Positions 1 to 4,907 of a stretch of 6,742 bases of DNA are shown in pieces. The notes under the pieces are model-generated. The model did no database searches. It was given only the letters and a program-made list of their open reading frames with translations, and was not told the origin of the DNA. The stretch lies in the NCBI GenBank assembly GCA_937928585.1, contig CALEZK010000327.1:1-6742 (forward strand). The letters run 5' to 3'. This DNA is from an uncultured bacterium. GTDB taxonomy: Bacteria; Hydrogenedentota; Hydrogenedentia; Hydrogenedentales; SLHB01. Within the stretch, counting starts at the first letter, position 1; each line of letters begins with the position of its first letter. Both the position numbers and the translations under genes were made by a program.

Positions 1-908
1 AGTTTCTGGAAGGGACGCTCGTTGTATCGTTCGAGCAATTCCCACAGGGCCTGGTTCAGTTCATGAAGAGAAAAGAAGGTGCGGTGGCGCAGCGGGGCCA
101 GAATCTGCCGTTCAACGTTCAAGACTCCGTTCTCGACCTTGGCCTTATCCCGAGGTTTTCCCGAGCGGGCCGGCATGACGGCGACGCCATAGTGCCGCGC
201 CATCGCATGGTAGGTTGGGTTCAGGTCCGGCTCGTACAGACACGCCTTCGAGACGGCGCTGCGCAAGTTGTCGCAGACCACCAAAGCCGGACACCCTTGG
301 AAGTATGCGAAGGCCCGGGTGTGGGCCATGATCCACTCCGGCAAACTTTGGGTCCATGCGGCCTCCACGTAGGTGTAGTTGCTCGCGCCCAGCGCGGCAA
401 CGAAGATTTGAGCCTGCCGCACTTCCCCCGTCGATTCTCGCACCACCGGCATCGTCTGGCCTGCGTAATCCACGAACAGCTTCTCGCCGGCCTTGTGCGT
501 CTGGCGCATCCAGACGTCCAAGGTGCCGGACCATCGACGATAGTGTTCGCAGAACTGGCTGTACTGGTAGCCGTCGGGGCGGGCCTGCTTGTACTCCTGC
601 CACAACAGGAACAAGGTCACGCCCTTGCCCTTGAGTTCCTGATGGACCTCCTGCCAGTTCGGTGTGGGGCGCTTCGGCGTAGCGTCGGACAGCGGCGCCG
701 AGAACAGCAGCGTCTCCAGGCCAGCCTCGTCCAGCCCCTCCTGCAGCTGCCACGACAGCCCTGCCCGTACCGCCCGGCGCAAGTACTCCCGCACCGTCGT
801 CTCGCCGATTCCGCAGCTCTCCGCAACCGCCCGATTACCGAGTCCGCCTTCCCACTTCAGTCGCAGCACTTCCTGAATCTTGCGCATGGACAATCTCTCC
901 CTTGGCAT
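1..908 (-). CDS. istA: IS21-family transposase IstA, C-terminus cut off by window edge
   Basis: DDE transposase that cuts and joins the ends of an IS21-type element, normally together with the ATPase IstB (not in this window). I read 302 codons without a stop down to the left edge; family members are usually about 400-520 residues, so the C-terminus is outside. The start MPRERLSMRK is typical of IstA and its ATG follows AAGGAGG by 5 nt; a second in-frame ATG at 887 is less likely. Residues about 11-45 form the N-terminal helix-turn-helix (GNRAVAESCGIGETTVREYL). The RNase H-like core shows all three catalytic acids: D147 in FVDYAG, D213 in VVCDNL and E259 in KPRDKAKVENGV. No frameshift is seen, so the visible part looks functional. 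It is transcribed in the same direction as the metal operon upstream of it. Confidence 0.93.
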   Translation of the reverse strand, partial: MPRERLSMRKIQEVLRLKWEGGLGNRAVAESCGIGETTVREYLRRAVRAGLSWQLQEGLDEAGLETLLFSAPLSDATPKRPTPNWQEVHQELKGKGVTLFLLWQEYKQARPDGYQYSQFCEHYRRWSGTLDVWMRQTHKAGEKLFVDYAGQTMPVVRESTGEVRQAQIFVAALGASNYTYVEAAWTQSLPEWIMAHTRAFAYFQGCPALVVCDNLRSAVSKACLYEPDLNPTYHAMARHYGVAVMPARSGKPRDKAKVENGVLNVERQILAPLRHRTFFSLHELNQALWELLERYNERPFQK

Positions 909-913
909 CGCGG

Positions 914-920
914 CCTCCTT
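914..920 (-). promoter_or_regulatory. Shine-Dalgarno sequence of istA
   Basis: AAGGAGG on the minus strand lies 5 nt before the ATG at 908. It decides the start in favour of MPRERL rather than the in-frame ATG seven codons later. Confidence 0.75.
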
Positions 921-923
921 CGC

Positions 924-944
924 TTTTGGTCGCCATGACCAAAA
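924..944. repeat. Perfect 8-bp inverted repeat in the istA leader
   Basis: TTTTGGTC (924-931) and GACCAAAA (937-944) are exact reverse complements around a 5-nt spacer. The repeat lies between the candidate istA promoter and the istA ribosome binding site. It could be a protein-binding operator or a short hairpin at the 5' end of the transposase mRNA. There is no T-run after it beyond the stem itself, so it is not a convincing terminator. Confidence 0.6.
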
Positions 945-950
945 AGGCAC

Positions 951-979
951 ACGATACGATTAAGGTTGGAAACTGTCCC
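951..979 (-). promoter_or_regulatory. Candidate sigma70-type promoter of istA
   Basis: On the minus strand GGGACA (974-979) and TATCGT (951-956) are separated by exactly 17 nt; each matches 4 of 6 consensus positions. The predicted transcription start falls near 944, at the edge of the inverted repeat 924-944. The assignment rests on pattern only and is weak. Confidence 0.3.
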
Positions 980-1010
980 GCGTCGTTTACACCCCAAGCC
1001 TGCGCGGGGT

Positions 1011-1160
1011 CCGGAATGCATGCGCGGATTACTCCGCACCGGACAAGCGCGCGCCCCCGGAATCGCTGCGCGGATTAAAACGGAACGGGTGCGCGGATTG
1101 GACCGGAATCACTGCGCGCTTTCCCCCGGAATCCGTGCGCGCTTTGCTCCGGAATACGCA
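1011..1160. repeat. 23-bp-periodic repeat array at the IS21-type terminus
   Basis: Repeats with the plus-strand consensus CCGGAATNNNTGCGCG followed by GATT or CTTT begin at 1011, 1057, 1080, 1103, 1126 and 1149, an exact 23-bp register. The slot at 1034 is in phase but degenerate, and the last unit stops after 12 bp at 1160. Copies at 1011, 1057 and 1080 carry GCGCGGATT, while those at 1103 and 1126 carry GCGCGCTTT, so there are inner and outer subtypes. IS21-family ends are known to carry several copies of a short repeat that binds transposase, and this array fits that role. Confidence 0.85.
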
Positions 1161-1308
1161 ATTGGCGCCGTCCTGCTAATGAACTCACGGTGAAGATGCA
1201 CCAGATCGCATAAGAATCTCTACTCCTTGAATTAATGGTACGCAAAATGCGCCAGTTTCGACAGCCAAGGCGGCAAAGCTGTTCGGACGACCTCTTCGGT
1301 CGAAGATT
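1161..1308. other. Intergenic gap between IS end and metal operon; no gene seen
   Basis: I see no credible gene here. There is a 5-bp stem with a 5-nt loop at 1288-1302 (CGACC / GGTCG) just beyond the stop codon of the regulator, but no T-tract follows it on the minus strand, so a factor-independent terminator is not supported. Without a terminator, operon transcripts could continue into the IS, which points the same way. Confidence 0.5.
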
Positions 1309-1806
1309 TCAAGTACTCTTGCGGCACCCTTTAGCACGGGCGCGTACAAAATTGCTGAATGCCGCTACAGTCTCGTCACTGACGTGGTGTTCGATTCCCT
1401 CCGCGTCGATCGCGGCGGTCACGGGTTTTACGCCAACAGCTATCAAGAAGTCGATGACCAATTTGTGCCGCCGTTGGGCACGAGCCGCGACTTGCGAACC
1501 CAATTTTGTTAGAACAATAGGTCTATGAGGCTGCCTGTCAACCAGGCCTTCTCGCTGCAGCCGATGAATAATTTTTGTGACGGTGACGTGGGACACACCC
1601 ATCTTGCGCGCGATATGGGTCACCCGAGCTTCTCCTGTTGAACGAATAAGATCGGCGATTGCCTCGACGTAATCTTGCGAGTGTTCTTCTCGGTGGGCCA
1701 ATCGCGTGCGCGCGTGTATTGATGCCTCGGTTGAACTCGTTGGAGCATCGCCAGCCTGGTCTAAGACTACGCCACGGCGGGGCCGCCTAAGAGTCTTCCG
1801 CTTCAC
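1309..1806 (-). CDS. mntR: MntR-like DtxR-family metal-dependent transcriptional regulator
   Basis: A 165-residue metal-sensing repressor or activator of the DtxR/MntR family, acting on DNA in the cytoplasm when it binds divalent metal. Residues 1-40 are a basic N-terminal extension, as in the longer Gram-negative MntR proteins. A winged-helix domain covers about 44-105, with the recognition region VTHIARKMGVSHVTVTKI. A helical metal-binding and dimerisation domain follows (HHVSDETVAAF). By alignment from memory with Bacillus MntR, all six ligands are kept: D45, E48, H114, E136, E139 and H140. Asp at the first position is the Mn-type residue, where the iron sensor DtxR has Met. There is no SH3-like third domain. 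The GTG start is chosen because GGAGG lies 6 nt upstream and GTG directly abuts the ATPase stop codon. The family is firm; the metal it senses and its target promoter are inference. Confidence 0.88.
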   Translation of the reverse strand: MKRKTLRRPRRGVVLDQAGDAPTSSTEASIHARTRLAHREEHSQDYVEAIADLIRSTGEARVTHIARKMGVSHVTVTKIIHRLQREGLVDRQPHRPIVLTKLGSQVAARAQRRHKLVIDFLIAVGVKPVTAAIDAEGIEHHVSDETVAAFSNFVRARAKGCRKST

Positions 1807-4050
1807 CTATAACCTCCGTTGTTCTTTTCGTGTCGCGGAAGATGTGCGCGCGACTTCAGAATCAGGTAATTCAGAAGAGAGAAGGCGCAGAGCGTTTAGC
1901 ACCACAAGCAGTGCCATACCTGTGTCCGCGGCAATCGCCGCCCAGAGAGACGCGTGGCCGGAGAATGCCGACACAACAAAAATGGCTTTAACCGCCAAAG
2001 ACGCTACAATGTTTTGTTTGATGATGGTCAAGGTTCTGCGCGAGTGTCGAACGAGCCACGGCAACCGGGATAAATCGTCGCTCATCAACGCGATGTCCGC
2101 AGTTTCGATCGCAGCGTCGGTTCCCGCGGCACCCATGGCGATACCCAGAGTTGCACGTGCCATCGCTGGAGCGTCGTTGACACCATCGCCGATCATGGCC
2201 ACCGAGCGATACTTGACCACCAGTTCCTCGACCACGCTTACCTTGTCTTCAGGCAGCAATTCAGCCCGAGTTTCGTCGACACCAGTCTGCCGCGCGACCA
2301 CTTCGGCCGTAGGCAGATTGTCTCCGGTTAGCATAATGACATGTTCAATACCCGCCGCTTTAAGGTCGTCCACGGTAGCTTTGGCATTTGGACGAATGGC
2401 ATCTGCGACCGAGATGAATCCGCAGACATGCTCATCATTCCCAACAATTAGTACGCTGGTACCTGCCGAAGATAGGTCTTCCAAGGTACTGTGCATCTCA
2501 CCGGTTTCCTGACCGCGCTCCTCGAGGTAGCGGTGTGAGCCAATCCACACTGGCACACTATCCAACATGGCAGTAGCCCCTTTGCCCTTGAGCACCTGAA
2601 AAGATTCTGCCGGCTTTGGACGGATATTCAATGAATTGGCATAGCTGATGACGGCATGAGCCAGTGGATGTTCTGATTGCGATTCGATCGCGGCCGCAAT
2701 CTCAATCAACTCCTTGTCTGTATGCCCGGAGAGTGGCACGATCTGCTTTACCTCGGGTCGGCCCATCGTAAGCGTTCCCGTCTTATCCATTGCGACTGCT
2801 TTCAAGCGGGCAGGCAATTCAACAAACAGTCCGCCTTTGATAAGGACGCCGTGCCGTGCTGCCGATGCCAGAGCCGAAACGATGCTGACGGGCGTGGAAA
2901 TGACAAGGGCGCAAGGGCACGCGATTACGAGGAGTACGAGGCCTTCGTAGAACCACTTTGACCACAATCCGTTCAGCAACAACGGTGGGACGAGAATGAC
3001 GCCCAATGCCAGGATCATGACGGCGGGTGTATACCAGCGTGCAAATGTTTCCACCCATTGCTCGCTTGGTGAACGGCGGCTTTGTGCGTCGCCTACCATG
3101 CGGATGATGCGCGCGACGGTTGTGTCTCCCGCCAGCTTGGTAGTGACGAACTCGATGGCGCCATCACCATTGATTGTGCCTGCGAATACATCGTCTCCTA
3201 CCGCCTTTGAAACCGGCATGGATTCTCCGGTGATCGGCGCCTGGTTTACGGCAGTTTCGCCCTTGATGATCTTCCCGTCCAATGGAAACTTTTCGCCGGG
3301 CTTGACCAAGACGGTGGAACTCAAGTGGACATCGGCGACATCTGTCATATGCTCATGGTTACCGTTCGCCTGCTGCTCGTTAGTTGCGTGAGACTGATCG
3401 TGAAGCACTCGGGCTTTGGGAGGGGTCAATGCCATCAATGCCGCCACGGCGCGGCGCGCACGGCCGACACTCCACGATTCGAGCGTATTCGACAAGGCGA
3501 ACAAAAAGGCGACCATTGCGGCTTCCGGCCACTCATTGATAAACACAGCGCCACTGATCGCTATCACCATCAGCAGGTTCATGTCCGGACGAAATCGACG
3601 AAGCGCGTACCACGCCTTTGGGACTACGAACCAAACGCCGGCGACAATGGCGGTGGAGAAAAACAGCTTGGAAGCAAGTGGGACGGTTCCACCGTCTTCT
3701 GCCAACGCAGCGCGGACGCCACTTTGAAGCCCGTGCGTCAGGAACCCAAGTCCGACCATGGCGCCACTCAGGACAGTGAGGCGAGTGCGGCTGTTTCCAA
3801 GTTCATGGCCTTCCATTCGCGCGGTGGTCTTGGACTCCTCCCAGGGAATCGCGCGCATTCCGGTTCGTTGGACAGCTTCTACAATGGTATTCGTGCCCGT
3901 TGCGTCGTCCGCAAGCGAAACGGTCATCTTCCCGTTGAGGATGTCGAAACCGAGGTCGTCAACGCCGGGAAGATGTGCGAGTGTGCTTTTTAGAACAGCG
4001 ACTTCCTCCGCGCAGTCCATCCCCTCGATTTTGTAAGACACTTGCTTCAT
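1807..4050 (-). CDS. cadA: P1B-type heavy-metal ATPase, Zn/Cd/Pb class (ZntA/CadA-like)
   Basis: Inner-membrane pump that uses ATP to export divalent heavy metal from the cytoplasm; complete at 747 residues. An N-terminal HMA domain (about 1-70) has the motif GMDCAEE with one Cys (C13) followed by acidic residues. Then come four membrane segments (about 90-190), an actuator domain with TGES (274-277), the transport motif CPC (378-380), the phosphorylation motif DKTGT with D422, the nucleotide-domain pair SEHP (H461, P462) and GDGVNDAP (D622, D626). K688 in TM7 and D709 in the TM8 motif DTG are the residues that, with CPC, mark P1B-2 Zn/Cd/Pb pumps rather than Cu pumps. Residues 217-242 form an unusual actuator-loop insertion with five His, and the usual GD before the VLVKPGE strand is replaced by SS. 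ATG 4050 follows GGAG by 7 nt and starts one base after the stop of the His-rich gene. Class is firm; exact metal is inferred. Confidence 0.94.
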   Translation of the reverse strand: MKQVSYKIEGMDCAEEVAVLKSTLAHLPGVDDLGFDILNGKMTVSLADDATGTNTIVEAVQRTGMRAIPWEESKTTARMEGHELGNSRTRLTVLSGAMVGLGFLTHGLQSGVRAALAEDGGTVPLASKLFFSTAIVAGVWFVVPKAWYALRRFRPDMNLLMVIAISGAVFINEWPEAAMVAFLFALSNTLESWSVGRARRAVAALMALTPPKARVLHDQSHATNEQQANGNHEHMTDVADVHLSSTVLVKPGEKFPLDGKIIKGETAVNQAPITGESMPVSKAVGDDVFAGTINGDGAIEFVTTKLAGDTTVARIIRMVGDAQSRRSPSEQWVETFARWYTPAVMILALGVILVPPLLLNGLWSKWFYEGLVLLVIACPCALVISTPVSIVSALASAARHGVLIKGGLFVELPARLKAVAMDKTGTLTMGRPEVKQIVPLSGHTDKELIEIAAAIESQSEHPLAHAVISYANSLNIRPKPAESFQVLKGKGATAMLDSVPVWIGSHRYLEERGQETGEMHSTLEDLSSAGTSVLIVGNDEHVCGFISVADAIRPNAKATVDDLKAAGIEHVIMLTGDNLPTAEVVARQTGVDETRAELLPEDKVSVVEELVVKYRSVAMIGDGVNDAPAMARATLGIAMGAAGTDAAIETADIALMSDDLSRLPWLVRHSRRTLTIIKQNIVASLAVKAIFVVSAFSGHASLWAAIAADTGMALLVVLNALRLLSSELPDSEVARTSSATRKEQRRL
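1813..1817 (-). promoter_or_regulatory. Shine-Dalgarno sequence of the MntR-like gene, inside the ATPase gene
   Basis: GGAGG lies within the last codons of the ATPase gene, 6 nt before the GTG at 1806. The ATPase TAG (1809-1807) is followed at once by GTG, a layout expected for translational coupling. The site supports the non-ATG start. Confidence 0.7.
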
Positions 4051-4051
4051 G

Positions 4052-4867
4052 TCAATGCTCCAGCAAAATTATTAGCATGCCAAGGAAGCAGAGCACTCCG
4101 CCGAGAATCCCGGTCTCATATTTTTCAATCGCGCGCAGATTAAGCCGTTCGAACCCCGCCAAAGTCAGCCACGTAAAGAAGAGCATGCCCGCCAGAGTCG
4201 CTCCGGCGAGCACCGCGCTCAAGAGAGCGAAACCGAGCCAACCATATTGAATGCCGGACACATAAACCGGAAGAAACCCTTCGCACGGGGAGAACGTCAG
4301 CAGGGCAAACAAGCCGCCGATAGCGGCCCAATCGGAGGCGGGTACTGTCTTCGCCTTGTGTGGATCATCGTGGGGATGGCGGTGTCCATGGTCATCATCG
4401 TGATGGTGGACGTGACCTTGATCATGAGGACGGTCGTGTCCGCGATCACGATCATGGCCGCCGGCGTCATGAGACGACTCTTCGCCATGATCGTGGGTAT
4501 GCGCTTCATAAAAGAGTTCATCGTGACGTTGCCCGAATAGGTGTGTGTGCCCATGTCCGCCGCCCCGGGCTTGAAGCGCGAGATATACAAGACCAATGAG
4601 GATGAGCACGCTTCCAGCAAGCCACGGGAACGCCGCGCCCGCCCGCTCGTCCAGCTTGATGCCAAACCAAACGAGGAGTACGCCAAGCGCTGTGGTCGCA
4701 AGAACATGACCGCCACCGGCAAGCGCAGTGATAGCGAGCGTCTTTGGCCGGTTCCAACGCTGCGCACGCGCGATGAGGACAAAGGGCAACCAGTGTGTTG
4801 GAATAGCTGCGTGAAGGAACGCCACCGCAAAACCGGTTGAGAGAATTACGGGAAGTAGAGTGTTCAT
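4052..4867 (-). CDS. His-rich-loop membrane transporter, RcnA/UreH/TauE-SafE-like
   Basis: A 271-residue inner-membrane protein, probably a metal exporter or metal-handling partner of the two pumps. Three hydrophobic segments (about 3-32, 45-70, 80-99) precede a long hydrophilic loop, and three more follow (about 180-208, 211-237, 252-269). The loop at 105-170 holds 20 His and 12 Asp, with runs such as GHVHHHDDDHGHRHPH, a clear candidate for Zn/Ni/Co binding. Membrane segments carry conserved-looking polar motifs: HAAIPTHW (H19, H25), GGHVLATT (H54) and FSPCEGFLP (C195, E196). The two-halves layout with a His-rich middle resembles RcnA nickel/cobalt exporters and UreH/TauE-SafE-type proteins; I cannot name the family exactly, and the substrate is inferred from context. 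I chose ATG 4867 because AAGGAAG lies 6 nt upstream; an in-frame TTG at 4873 would overlap that spacing badly. It starts 40 nt after the RND gene ends and stops one base before the ATPase. Confidence 0.85.
   Translation of the reverse strand: MNTLLPVILSTGFAVAFLHAAIPTHWLPFVLIARAQRWNRPKTLAITALAGGGHVLATTALGVLLVWFGIKLDERAGAAFPWLAGSVLILIGLVYLALQARGGGHGHTHLFGQRHDELFYEAHTHDHGEESSHDAGGHDRDRGHDRPHDQGHVHHHDDDHGHRHPHDDPHKAKTVPASDWAAIGGLFALLTFSPCEGFLPVYVSGIQYGWLGFALLSAVLAGATLAGMLFFTWLTLAGFERLNLRAIEKYETGILGGVLCFLGMLIILLEH
4058..4061 (-). promoter_or_regulatory. Shine-Dalgarno sequence of the ATPase gene, inside the upstream gene
   Basis: GGAG lies 7 nt before ATG 4050 and within the last codons of the His-rich membrane-protein gene. 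The junction reads TGACATG, with one base between stop and start, so reinitiation or translational coupling is likely. Confidence 0.6.
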
Positions 4868-4873
4868 TGTCAA

Positions 4874-4880
4874 CTTCCTT
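4874..4880 (-). promoter_or_regulatory. Shine-Dalgarno sequence of the His-rich membrane-protein gene
   Basis: AAGGAAG lies 6 nt before ATG 4867 but only directly in front of the alternative TTG at 4873. It therefore supports the ATG as the start. Confidence 0.6.
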
Positions 4881-4907
4881 TCCCCGATTACGGATATCTC
4901 AAGTGTT

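Larger units (their letters stand above)
1..1160 (-). mobile_element. IS21-family insertion sequence, istA-proximal end and part of istA
   Basis: The element is recognised by its IstA gene and by the multiple-repeat terminus. Read on the minus strand the outer end begins TGCGTATTCCGG at 1160, consistent with the TG...CA ends of this family. The bases at 1161 onward (ATTGGCGC) would be the flanking target sequence, but the duplication cannot be tested because the other end and istB lie beyond position 1. The boundary is inferred from where the 23-bp repeat array stops. Confidence 0.82.

Noticed and set aside
63..938. 291-codon plus-strand open frame
   Set aside because: It lies antisense to istA, whose DDE motifs, start and ribosome binding site are all recognisable. 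The plus-strand protein is low-complexity and Arg/Leu/His-rich with no motif I know.
1011..1160. CRISPR-like regular repeats
   Set aside because: The unit is 23 bp in total with only about 3-bp variable stretches, so there are no spacers. The array sits at the tip of an IS21-type element, which explains it.
1185..1228. Minus-strand AAGGAG followed 11 nt later by an ATG
   Set aside because: The frame is only eight codons long (1211 to 1185) and the spacing is poor. It does not run into the IS, so it is not an interrupted gene either.
1288..1302. Possible terminator hairpin downstream of the operon
   Set aside because: The stem is only 5 bp and no run of T follows on the minus strand.
1706..2512. 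268-codon plus-strand open frame
   Set aside because: It is antisense to the C-terminal half of the ATPase and the start of the regulator, is rich in Ser/Ala/Thr, and shows no domain. It is a reverse-frame shadow of coding DNA.
3325..3993. 222-codon plus-strand open frame
   Set aside because: It is antisense to the N-terminal third of the ATPase, where the HMA domain and membrane segments are clear on the minus strand.
4247..4540. Plus-strand Val/Met-rich frame that looks membrane-like
   Set aside because: Its hydrophobic look arises because the His/Asp codons of the minus-strand loop read as Met, Ile and Val on the other strand. No other evidence supports it.
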